From positions 1 through 62,477 of the IMG/VR virus record IMGVR_UViG_3300050821_008916: DNA of 62,477 nt. One strand, written 5' to 3'. Source of the DNA: a virus. Both the position numbers and the translations under genes were made by a program. This document shows positions 37,181 to 44,116 of this stretch, in pieces (position 1 is the stretch's first letter; every line of letters begins with the position of its first letter). The notes below the pieces were generated by a model. That model saw only the letters and a program-made list of their open reading frames with translations. It searched no databases and was not told the DNA's origin.

Positions 37181-38446
37181 ATGACTCAGAACCTGCCTGC
37201 CTACCTCCAGCAATACGAAGCCCCTGACGTCGGCGCTGCCCTGTCAGCCAATCTCGGCTCGGCCATGCCGCCGCACGTCTCGATCGGCGGTGGCCGGTTC
37301 ACCCTGATCGACGCGGGCAACAACGAGATTCCGGTCCCGACCTTCGACCCCGTGCTCGGCGTCTACCTCGACGCCTGTATCGTCGATGTCAACAACGTGA
37401 TGAGCCGCATCTATTTTTCCGGCCCTTACGACGCCGACGCCGAGGGCGTTCGCCCCGACTGCTGGTCCGACAACGGCATCGGCCCGTCGGTCAGTGCTAA
37501 CTCCCCGCAGGGCGCGACCTGTCAGCCCGACCCCGAACGCAAGGGCTACGGGTGCTTCTGGTCGGTGTGGGGTTCCAAGATCAATGCCAACGGCAAGAAG
37601 GTGCCGGCCTGCTCGGAGAAGCAGAAGGTGGCGCTGCTGATCCCCGGCTTCCCGACCCTGTTCCTGCTGGCGATCCCGCCCAATTCCCACGGACCGCTGC
37701 GGGAGTACGTCGAGAAGTGCAAAGGCTCTCAGCCGCCGGTCAATATGGCCAACCTGATCACCCGCATCTCGTTCGTGCCGGGCGTGCAGGGTACCCTCCA
37801 GTTCCAGCCGGTGAGCTATATCAGCGAGGACATCGCCAAGCTGCGGCAGGCGGCTTATGCCGAGAAGAAGACCGACGCCTTGGTCGGTCGGCACGACGCG
37901 CCGAGGACGGCGGGGATGATCGCACATCAGCCGACCGGCAATGAACAGCCCACTATTCAGTTCAGCGGGCAGCCTGCCCAGCCGGTTGCTTTGCCTGCGC
38001 AAGGGCAAACCATGCAGGTGCAACAGACCGCCCCTTTCGCCTCGGCGACTCCTGCCCCGGCTGCGGCACAACAGCCTATGATGCAGACTACCCCCCAAGG
38101 TTCGCCCCAGTGGCCAAATCCTTCAACCACGTCGATTCCTCCGAATACTGTCGGCCAAGGTGGTATTGCTCCCACTGCATCCCCTTCTGAGCCCACCCGC
38201 CGGCGACGGCGTACCGCGGCCGAAATGGCGGCTGCGCAGCCCGCAACAGGCCAGCCAGCGCCCGCCGCCCCGCAGGCCCCGTTCCCACATCCCGGGCAGC
38301 AGACGGCTCCCCAAGGGCAGTTCCAGCCATCCACGGCCCCCGGAGCCCTTCCCGGTCAGCTCGATGCGTTCGGCATGGGGCAGGGACAGCCGGCCGGCGC
38401 GGATCCGGCGATCGCCGCCGTGCTCGACAACTTCTTCAAGGGCTGA
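37181..38446 (+). CDS. ssDNA-binding-like protein with disordered Pro/Gln tail
   Basis: The 421-aa protein lies in the position of a single-stranded-DNA-binding protein, 1 bp after its neighbour. Residues 1-230 form a folded domain with several Cys (ACIVDVNNV, DCWSDNG, ATCQPDPERKGYGCFWSVWG) that could hold a zinc site, and LIPGFPTLFLLAIPP beta strands. Residues 250-405 are a Pro/Gln/Ala/Thr-rich linker containing RRRRR. The last residues (AVLDNFFKG) resemble the acidic-hydrophobic tip that SSBs use to contact partners. No OB-fold motif can be proved by eye. Confidence 0.6.
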   Translation: MTQNLPAYLQQYEAPDVGAALSANLGSAMPPHVSIGGGRFTLIDAGNNEIPVPTFDPVLGVYLDACIVDVNNVMSRIYFSGPYDADAEGVRPDCWSDNGIGPSVSANSPQGATCQPDPERKGYGCFWSVWGSKINANGKKVPACSEKQKVALLIPGFPTLFLLAIPPNSHGPLREYVEKCKGSQPPVNMANLITRISFVPGVQGTLQFQPVSYISEDIAKLRQAAYAEKKTDALVGRHDAPRTAGMIAHQPTGNEQPTIQFSGQPAQPVALPAQGQTMQVQQTAPFASATPAPAAAQQPMMQTTPQGSPQWPNPSTTSIPPNTVGQGGIAPTASPSEPTRRRRRTAAEMAAAQPATGQPAPAAPQAPFPHPGQQTAPQGQFQPSTAPGALPGQLDAFGMGQGQPAGADPAIAAVLDNFFKG

Positions 38447-38449
38447 GTC

Positions 38450-38623
38450 ATGACCCTGCAGAAGCGGCTGAAGCGGATCATGCGGCGGCGGGACATGCGG
38501 GTGGCCGACCTCGCCCGCGCCCTCCAAGAGCCCTACACCACGGTCCGGGAGTGGGTGCTGCACGGCCGGCAGCCGGACAAGACGATCGAGAAGCGGGTGG
38601 CGACACTGGAGCGCCAGGGTTGA
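38450..38623 (+). CDS. Small basic HTH protein (57 aa)
   Basis: ATG 38450 lies 4 bp after the previous stop. The peptide (LQKRLKRIMRRRDMRVADLA, then RALQEPYTTVREWVLHGRQP) has a HTH pattern VADLARALQEPYTTVREWV and many Arg. It may bind DNA. It belongs to the same operon as the ssDNA-binding-like protein. Confidence 0.65.
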   Translation: MTLQKRLKRIMRRRDMRVADLARALQEPYTTVREWVLHGRQPDKTIEKRVATLERQG

Positions 38624-38666
38624 TTCCCGAATAAATCTGACATCCGGCATCGGAGGCAACATCGCC

Positions 38667-38798
38667 ATGAAAACCTTAGCAATCATAACCGTCAGCACGG
38701 TAACGGTAGCGATGGGTGGCGTCATCGGCTGGGGAATCTACATCCTCTATCAGATGCATGAATTCTGCCCGCATGGCTGCAACTTCGGAGCGACTTGA
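38667..38798 (+). CDS. Single-span membrane micropeptide with Cys tail (43 aa)
   Basis: ATG 38667 follows GGAGG at 10 bases. One membrane helix (ITVSTVTVAMGGVIGWGIYI) is followed by a tail with two Cys (CPHGC). The stop overlaps the next ATG (TGATG). It is the rightward counterpart of the leftward micropeptides. Confidence 0.6.
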   Translation: MKTLAIITVSTVTVAMGGVIGWGIYILYQMHEFCPHGCNFGAT

Positions 38799-39382
38799 TG
38801 ACAGACGCGCAGAAGATGAGGGGGCTGGCGGACGAGATTGACGCGGCATTTGAGCGTTTCTTAAATACGAGGAACACCGCAACGCTCGTCATCGAAGAAA
38901 AAGCCCTCACCCAAGTTCTATGGGACAATAAAGCTGGCATTGTCGCCGCCCTCCGCACCGCCTCCAATCAGTTGACGGCGGGGACGGGAGTGAGGGAGGC
39001 GCTGGAAGCTGTCCGTGACAATCTTGCGGAAGCTATGCACACGGCGTTTCGAAAGGCGTCAGACCACGCGGAGGCCAATACGATCTGGCACGCAATCAAA
39101 AGACTGCCTCCCGCCGAATGGGCCAGCATTGTCCAGTTTATGCTTGATGGAATGGGCGTCACAGCCGCCCTCACCGCTCCCGCCGTCTCGGTGGATGTGC
39201 GGGCCGTCACCGATGAAATGGTTGAGGCCGCTTGCCGAGCGCGGCACTCGCCGCAGGCGTGGGGTCGTTCGCTTGCCAAAGACAGCATGCAAGCGTGGAT
39301 CCATTCGCATCGCGAGGAAATGCGGAAAATTTTAACGGCCGCTTTTTCCGCCCTCCCGCCAGCACAGGAGACGAAACGATGA
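38798..39382 (+). CDS. Helical protein of unknown function (194 aa)
   Basis: The start ATG 38798 overlaps the preceding TGA. The N-terminal half is helical (KMRGLADEIDAAFERFLNTR). Near the C-terminus a module reads TDEMVEAACRARHSPQAWG...REEMRKILTAAFSAL, which recurs in the next gene. The end overlaps the following ATG. Function unknown. Confidence 0.65.
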   Translation: MTDAQKMRGLADEIDAAFERFLNTRNTATLVIEEKALTQVLWDNKAGIVAALRTASNQLTAGTGVREALEAVRDNLAEAMHTAFRKASDHAEANTIWHAIKRLPPAEWASIVQFMLDGMGVTAALTAPAVSVDVRAVTDEMVEAACRARHSPQAWGRSLAKDSMQAWIHSHREEMRKILTAAFSALPPAQETKR

Positions 39383-39885
39383 GCGTGACCGAAGAACAAA
39401 TCCAGGCTGGTGCGCGGGCTATGTGCAGCCTCAACGCAATTCGCCAGTCATCGCAAGTCGAGTTCGCTCGTCTTGACGTGCGCGAGCGGGAACATTGGGA
39501 GGATTTGGCGCGCGTCTGTTTAACCGTGGCCCTCCCGCCAACACAACCGTCCTCCGATATGACGGCGGAGCCAGATTTTGATCTCAAGAGTTATAACTGG
39601 CCCGAATATCTAAGACAGATGATTGCCCGAACGAATTTGGACGCATTTGATCGTGGCGAATTGCACTTGATCGCGAACACGCTCGAAAAACTGGGCCGCG
39701 CTTCTGCCGCAGCACCCCCGCCTCTCGATCCGGCGACGATAGAGGCGGTAGCACAGGCGCTCGCCAACGATGCATGGCATCCGCCTGTGAGCCTTGACGC
39801 CCTGTCTAGCTACGAGGCCCGTAAGTTTAGGCGGCAAGCGCGGATCGTTCTGGACGCAATCCGCGCCCTCGGAGGCAGGACATGA
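39379..39885 (+). CDS. Protein with two copies of a repeated small module (168 aa)
   Basis: ATG 39379 overlaps the previous stop. The protein contains the module twice: TEEQIQAGARAMCSLNA with EHWEDLARVCLTVAL at the N-terminus, and DPATIEAVAQALANDAW with RRQARIVLDAIRAL at the C-terminus. The shared pattern is E-x-Q/T-I-x-A-x-A-x-A..W..AR..L-A. I recall this module from rhizobial phages. Its role is unknown. Confidence 0.65.
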   Translation: MSVTEEQIQAGARAMCSLNAIRQSSQVEFARLDVREREHWEDLARVCLTVALPPTQPSSDMTAEPDFDLKSYNWPEYLRQMIARTNLDAFDRGELHLIANTLEKLGRASAAAPPPLDPATIEAVAQALANDAWHPPVSLDALSSYEARKFRRQARIVLDAIRALGGRT

Positions 39886-40088
39886 GCCTTTGGTACGACA
39901 TTGCGGGCGAAGGTGCCCGTCTAAAGCGGGATCAGCTTGACCGTGAAATCGGGAAGCTAAAAGACCCGACTGAGCGCGCGAACCTCTCACACACGTTCAG
40001 CAAGCTATTTATGTTCTTCGAAGAGGACTTGGCAATTGCGCTCCGTGAAGCCGCACGCAATCCATACACACGCGAGAATCTCCCATGA
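39882..40088 (+). CDS. Small helical protein (68 aa)
   Basis: ATGA couples it to the gene before and the gene after. The product (GARLKRDQLDREIGKLKDPT, then FEEDLAIALREAARNPYT) is amphipathic and charged. Nothing identifies it. Confidence 0.6.
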   Translation: MSLWYDIAGEGARLKRDQLDREIGKLKDPTERANLSHTFSKLFMFFEEDLAIALREAARNPYTRENLP

Positions 40089-40672
40089 CCCCACCCATCC
40101 CCGAGAATGCCGGCGAACGGGAAGAGATCGCGCGGAAGCTGGCCTTATTCTCCAAAGACGAATTGATCGAGGAACTGATCGGCGCGCTGGAACGGGTCGC
40201 CTTCCTCGCCCGCAATCATGCCGCTAGAGCGCCAATGCAAGAGGCTGAGGAACAGATTGATGTGCTCGCCGCCTTGCAGATCACGGAAAATGCGGACATC
40301 GATTTTCTACTTGCGCAACTCAACCTAAATCTGGATTCCGTGGCGGCTCGAACTGCGGTGGGATCGTTTCGAAAGCAGATGATCCTATGTGCGGTCACGC
40401 GCCCTTGGCCAAACCCGCCTGCCGCTAGATCGCTGGACGGCGAGACGATCCAGACGCTTCTGGACTTGCTCAACCCGCTGCACGGCGAGTTGGACAAGCA
40501 GACCTATGATGCCAAGATTTCCATGGAGTTCGACACCCCGCCGGACTACGCGCACGATGTTTGTGTTACCGCCCAGCAAGAGCGCGATCTGTGCCAAGCC
40601 GTTCTGATCTTGGAAAACCGCCGCACAGCCGTCACGCGCCCTGACGGGGGCCAGCCTAAGTCCTCGGGTTGA
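40085..40672 (+). CDS. Phage protein of unknown function (195 aa), last gene of the rightward operon
   Basis: The N-terminal 60 residues are acidic helices (EREEIARKLALFSKDELIEE, then LIGALERVAFLA), followed by ETIQTLLDLLNPLHGEL and a Cys-containing C-terminus. Its 3' end overlaps the convergent peptidase-like gene by 17 bp. Function unknown. Confidence 0.6.
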   Translation: MTPPIPENAGEREEIARKLALFSKDELIEELIGALERVAFLARNHAARAPMQEAEEQIDVLAALQITENADIDFLLAQLNLNLDSVAARTAVGSFRKQMILCAVTRPWPNPPAARSLDGETIQTLLDLLNPLHGELDKQTYDAKISMEFDTPPDYAHDVCVTAQQERDLCQAVLILENRRTAVTRPDGGQPKSSG

Positions 40673-41231
40673 CGATCGTGTACCGCGAAATGTCCACCTC
40701 GTGGATGCGGGTGGCGTGCCCGCCGCTGTTGGCGTCGTAGACTAGCCACACGCTGCCATGCCGGTGCTCAATCAAGGCGATGACGTGATGCGAACGGACG
40801 CCGGCGGTGTCGGGTGCCGGCGCTACACGGGGAAACCTGAACCAGTTGGCGGCCAGCCACAACGCGCGAATCGGTGCCCCCAGGAGACGCACCGCGGCGC
40901 CGCAACCGCAAAATGCCCGTGCTGGACATCCTGCCGGATGCTCCACAATTTTTGCATCCGAGGACCGGGCGGCAACCGGCTGGCTTCGCCTAGATACGTG
41001 CTGGGAGTGAAGCGCGTGTCGCTTGGGGGCCACCCCGCCGAACCCCATCTGCCGGGCCACGTACCTGCCGCGCGCCACCCGCTGGGTCTCCCTGACCGCT
41101 GCGACCGTCGCCGGGATCTCGCAGGGCATCGTGATGTTGCACATCGGATGCAGGCCGGAAGGGTGCCGCTGCCGGGCTTCGGACGAGGAAACGAGGCCGA
41201 GCAGGATCAGTGCGGAAACCAGATACTTCAT
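40656..41231 (-). CDS. Secreted cysteine-peptidase-like protein (CHAP/NlpC-like, tentative)
   Basis: The 191-aa protein starts with a Sec signal peptide (MKYLVSALILLGLVSSSEA). The C-terminal half contains FCGCGAAVRLLG with a candidate catalytic Cys, RALWLAANWFRF, HHVIALIEHRHG with a candidate His, and VYDANSGGHATRIHEV with a candidate Asn/His. This order, Cys-Gly then an aromatic helix then HH then DANSGGH, resembles papain-like peptidases of the CHAP/NlpC type. It is the last gene of the late block, convergent with the replication operon. It may help lysis or degrade the cell wall. Confidence 0.55.
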   Translation of the reverse strand: MKYLVSALILLGLVSSSEARQRHPSGLHPMCNITMPCEIPATVAAVRETQRVARGRYVARQMGFGGVAPKRHALHSQHVSRRSQPVAARSSDAKIVEHPAGCPARAFCGCGAAVRLLGAPIRALWLAANWFRFPRVAPAPDTAGVRSHHVIALIEHRHGSVWLVYDANSGGHATRIHEVDISRYTIVNPRT

Positions 41232-41249
41232 GTGATGCTCCTGAAGTAA

Positions 41250-41435
41250 TTACGAACGGGGTAGTTTTCTGAAGGTTATCTCGACCGTGTCGTCCTGCTC
41301 GAAATTTACACGAGACTTCAGCAGATTGCAAAGCAGGTGTTCGTCCTGGGAGTTGGGTGCGGATTCGACGGTCAGCAGAACCTTGACAATGCCGTTATGT
41401 GCGACAATCGCTGAGCATTTGGCGGCAAACGGCAT
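41250..41435 (-). CDS. Small protein of the lysis region (61 aa)
   Basis: The product (FAAKCSAIVAHNGIVKVLLTVE, then SQDEHLLCNLLKSRVNFEQD) has beta-alpha-beta character. It lies 1 bp after the membrane protein at 41437. Unknown function. Confidence 0.6.
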   Translation of the reverse strand: MPFAAKCSAIVAHNGIVKVLLTVESAPNSQDEHLLCNLLKSRVNFEQDDTVEITFRKLPRS

Positions 41436-41436
41436 G

Positions 41437-41910
41437 TTATTTGCTCGTCGTTATCGGAACCATGATCCGCTGGCGCAAACTTTCAAGCTCGGTACGCAGG
41501 GTCTTCACTTCCTCGATGATCGTCGGTGCGGAGCGCCGGTCCTGTTCCTCGTTGCGACGTTCGATGCGATCCATCCGCGCTTCAAGCGATGCCACAATCG
41601 CCACAGCACTCGTGCGCCGTAGCTGCTCCCCTTCGATGTGATCGATTCGTCCAATGTTTTTTGTGATATCGCTTCTGATCCACAAAAATTCGGTCGCGAC
41701 GGTTTTCTTGTACTCGTCGTTGGTCTGGATCGAGGTGTAGAGTTTTGCGAGCTGATCGCTGTCCTTTTCCCGCCCGACTTCCAGCTTCTCGATCCGAGCC
41801 GTCTGCGGAATGATGACAACCGAATACAGGCTGCCCATGGTAACGATGATGGCGCTTAGTGCGCCGATCATGGTGCGTATCCAGTCTCCGTTACTGGAAC
41901 TAGTCGTCAT
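41437..41910 (-). CDS. Membrane-anchored coiled-coil protein (157 aa; i-spanin-like or holin-accessory)
   Basis: A membrane segment at about residues 13-35 (MIGALSAIIVTMGSLYSVVIIP) is followed by a long charged coiled coil (ARIEKLEVGREKDSDQLAKL, later LEARMDRIERRNEEQDRRSA, LRTELESLRQRI). This topology fits an inner-membrane spanin subunit or phage coiled-coil membrane protein. It is close to the amidase and holin genes, but the pair is not proved. Confidence 0.6.
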   Translation of the reverse strand: MTTSSSNGDWIRTMIGALSAIIVTMGSLYSVVIIPQTARIEKLEVGREKDSDQLAKLYTSIQTNDEYKKTVATEFLWIRSDITKNIGRIDHIEGEQLRRTSAVAIVASLEARMDRIERRNEEQDRRSAPTIIEEVKTLRTELESLRQRIMVPITTSK

Positions 41911-41913
41911 CGC

Positions 41914-42240
41914 TTACCGCGCCTTGGCTTGCGTCAGAAGGGTCTTCATGTCGATTTTCAGATCGCCGATGCCTTCCTTGACGCCTTTCAGGCTTTCCTC
42001 GACGCGGGTCAGCCGCTCGCCTTGCGGGGCGATCAGCGCCACGGTTTTTTCCACGACGTCGACCCGGGTATTGAACTGGGAGGCATACCAGACGAAACCA
42101 CCGAACTGGGCGATCCCGATGAACACACTGCCGACCAGCCAGACGACGGGTATCCCCCGGTTGACATGCCAATGGCTTTCTGATTCAGCATTCCCGTTGT
42201 CGCTGAATTCGTTCATGCGGCGTCTCGGATTTCGTGCCAT
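41914..42240 (-). CDS. Membrane protein with C-terminal coiled coil (108 aa)
   Basis: ATG 42240 has GGTGAG upstream. One membrane segment (residues 30-52, IPVVWLVGSVFIGIAQFGGF) is followed by a helix (TRVDVVEKTVALIAPQGERL, TRVEESLKGVKEGIGDLKID). The shape resembles the neighbour at 41437 and phage spanin or holin-like proteins. Confidence 0.6.
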   Translation of the reverse strand: MARNPRRRMNEFSDNGNAESESHWHVNRGIPVVWLVGSVFIGIAQFGGFVWYASQFNTRVDVVEKTVALIAPQGERLTRVEESLKGVKEGIGDLKIDMKTLLTQAKAR

Positions 42241-42272
42241 TTCTCACCTACCCCGGTGGGAAATCAACGATT

Positions 42273-42575
42273 CTACGCAGGCGCCGTTCCATCGCTATCG
42301 GTCTGTGAGGCGATCGCGTCGAACGCGGCATCGACCTGTTTGTCCAGCACCTGCAGGGTGGCCAGCTGGTCGGCATTGGCCGCCGGCGAGGCGCTGAGTG
42401 CCGCGATGATGTTCTTGACCGGCTGGTACAGCGAGGCGATCTCGTTGACGATGAACGGCAGGAACTGGGTGAGTGCGTTGAGGATCGAGTCGACCAGTAC
42501 GACGTTCGCACCCGTGCCCAATAGCGGCAGAAGCTGCTCGATCAGCGAGAGCAGGGCGGTGATTGCAATGGTCAT
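42273..42575 (-). CDS. Hydrophobic protein of the lysis cassette (100 aa)
   Basis: ATGA couples it to the lipoprotein gene. The N-terminal half is hydrophobic (IAITALLSLIEQLLPLLGTG, then ALTQFLPFIVNEIASLYQPV), and the second half is Ala-rich helical. A holin-accessory or virion role is possible; no family is clear. Confidence 0.6.
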   Translation of the reverse strand: MTIAITALLSLIEQLLPLLGTGANVVLVDSILNALTQFLPFIVNEIASLYQPVKNIIAALSASPAANADQLATLQVLDKQVDAAFDAIASQTDSDGTAPA

Positions 42576-42946
42576 TGGGCGGCTCCTGCGGGGATCTGGG
42601 ATTTGAGGGCGGTGACCGTCGCCACCAGGGCGTTGTAGAGGGCGGCGGGACCGGCGGTGTTCGAGACGATGTACGGCTCGAGCTGGTTGCGGGTGACGCG
42701 GCCGGCGCGCACGGCGGAAACCACGGCCTGCCGGGTTTTAAGGGCACAGACCGACTGGACCGGATTAGCCTTGCAAAACAGCAGGTACTGGGTGGCGCTG
42801 GCCTCACCGGCGTCGAAGGCGTTGGCGGCCACGAGTATCTGGGTCGGCGACACCGAGACCCCGGTGACGACCGACCACGCGGTTTGCAGTGAGGCGCAGG
42901 CGCCGAGCGACAGCGCAAGCGGGATAATCAGCAGGAGTTTTCTCAT
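42572..42946 (-). CDS. Lipoprotein (124 aa)
   Basis: The start at 42946 follows AGGAG on the minus strand. A signal of type II is clear: MRKLLLIIPLALSLGAC, with lipobox L-G-A-C and lipidated Cys at residue 17. The mature part is helical (ALKTRQAVVSAVRAGRVTRN). Small lipoproteins beside lysis genes can be outer spanins, though this one is long for an Rz1 type. Lipid modification implies a Gram-negative host. Confidence 0.75.
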   Translation of the reverse strand: MRKLLLIIPLALSLGACASLQTAWSVVTGVSVSPTQILVAANAFDAGEASATQYLLFCKANPVQSVCALKTRQAVVSAVRAGRVTRNQLEPYIVSNTAGPAALYNALVATVTALKSQIPAGAAQ

Positions 42947-43308
42947 TTGGTGACCTCGTTGGCGGCGGTGACGATGGATGTTTTCGCTTCGGCGGGGATC
43001 GACGTGTTCGGGTCTTTGACCGCGGCGACCACGGCGGCGGCCTGGCTGGTGACCTTGGCACTGCGGCTGGCGAGTTGCGCCATGACCACACCGATAACGG
43101 GGAACGCCACGATCAGGATTTGCCATAGCGACGTCGCCCCATGGACGACTTGGCTGAGCCCGTCGAATATCTGGTTGAAGGCGTCTTTCAGCCCCTGCTG
43201 CTGGGAGGCCGACATCAGGCCGATGCCACCCACGAAACCGACGATGATGCTGACGTAATTGCGCCCGGAGGCGAGCAGCCTTCCAACAGTCTCGGTGGAT
43301 AACGCCAT
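42943..43308 (-). CDS. Holin-like protein (121 aa)
   Basis: Two membrane segments lie at residues 17-33 (YVSIIVGFVGGIGLMSA) and 60-80 (LWQILIVAFPVIGVVMAQLA), separated by a helix that could cover a pore. An Ala/Lys-rich tail follows. It sits immediately after the amidase gene in transcription order and is coupled to the lipoprotein gene by 4 nt. This is the expected place for the holin that releases the endolysin. Confidence 0.65.
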   Translation of the reverse strand: MALSTETVGRLLASGRNYVSIIVGFVGGIGLMSASQQQGLKDAFNQIFDGLSQVVHGATSLWQILIVAFPVIGVVMAQLASRSAKVTSQAAAVVAAVKDPNTSIPAEAKTSIVTAANEVTK

Positions 43309-43358
43309 CTGACATATCTCCTAGGTTGTCGGAACCTGCCACAATTACGAGGGAGCGT

Positions 43359-44111
43359 CTAGCCGGTGCTGCCGGGTGTATCGGACGCGGCGGCGTCGAA
43401 GGCGGTGTCCACGTCGGTTTGCGCGGGCTCTGCCGGTGTGGGAGGGGGTGTGTGCGGCGGGGACGCAGGTGGCGGGCCGGAAACCACGGGTGGGGCAACC
43501 GGGGAAGGCATCGCAACAGGGGAAGGCACTGCAACCGGTGAGGTACCAGTAGGCAGCGCCATCAGCGCCGCCACGTCGCGCCTGAAAGCCACCATGTCGA
43601 AATTGGGATCGTCCTTGCGACCATGTGGTAGGGCATACTCCTTGTGTCCGGCGCACATGATCGGCAGCGCCCCGATGTGTCGAAGGATCGCCGCGCAGCC
43701 CCGCTTATAGGCATCCATCTGCACCGCCGGCCACGGCTCGAGCGGGTTGCCTTGGCGATCGCTGGTGCCGATATTCTCGGCCTCGATGCCGATCAGATGG
43801 GCATTGCCGTCAGTGATGCCCTGCCAGTTGCCGCCGCCAGCGTGCCAGCCCTTGCCGGCCGCGATCATCCAGTATTGCCCGGAACGGCCCAGGCCGAGAT
43901 TGCAGAGAGGACCGCCAAGATCAGGGCGACCGTCAATGAGCACGTTGAGATCAGGAAGATCGCCGTGCAGAGGTCCGCAAGTATGGTGGCAAAGAACTCC
44001 GAGAACCTTTCCTTCATCGCCATGTCCTCGGTTCTGCCAGCCCGGCACTTCGTTCACGATGAGCCCGGCAGCTCGCAGGATGCCGGGAAGCCACAAGAGA
44101 GAGAAAGTCAT
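43359..44111 (-). CDS. N-acetylmuramoyl-L-alanine amidase endolysin
   Basis: From ATG 44111 (AAGGG with good spacing) the protein is 250 aa. Residues 1-185 match the amidase_2/PGRP fold: LGVLCHHTCGP with zinc ligand His at 42-43, GIEAEN (109-113), CAGHKEYALPHGRKDDPNFDM with zinc ligand His 156 and the acidic D172. The last 65 residues are a Pro/Ala/Thr-rich tail (SPVAVPSPVAMPSPVAPP) with no cell-wall-binding domain. It cuts the amide bond between MurNAc and L-Ala to release progeny. The holin-like gene lies just downstream. Confidence 0.9.
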   Translation of the reverse strand: MTFSLLWLPGILRAAGLIVNEVPGWQNRGHGDEGKVLGVLCHHTCGPLHGDLPDLNVLIDGRPDLGGPLCNLGLGRSGQYWMIAAGKGWHAGGGNWQGITDGNAHLIGIEAENIGTSDRQGNPLEPWPAVQMDAYKRGCAAILRHIGALPIMCAGHKEYALPHGRKDDPNFDMVAFRRDVAALMALPTGTSPVAVPSPVAMPSPVAPPVVSGPPPASPPHTPPPTPAEPAQTDVDTAFDAAASDTPGSTG

Positions 44112-44116
44112 GCTGT

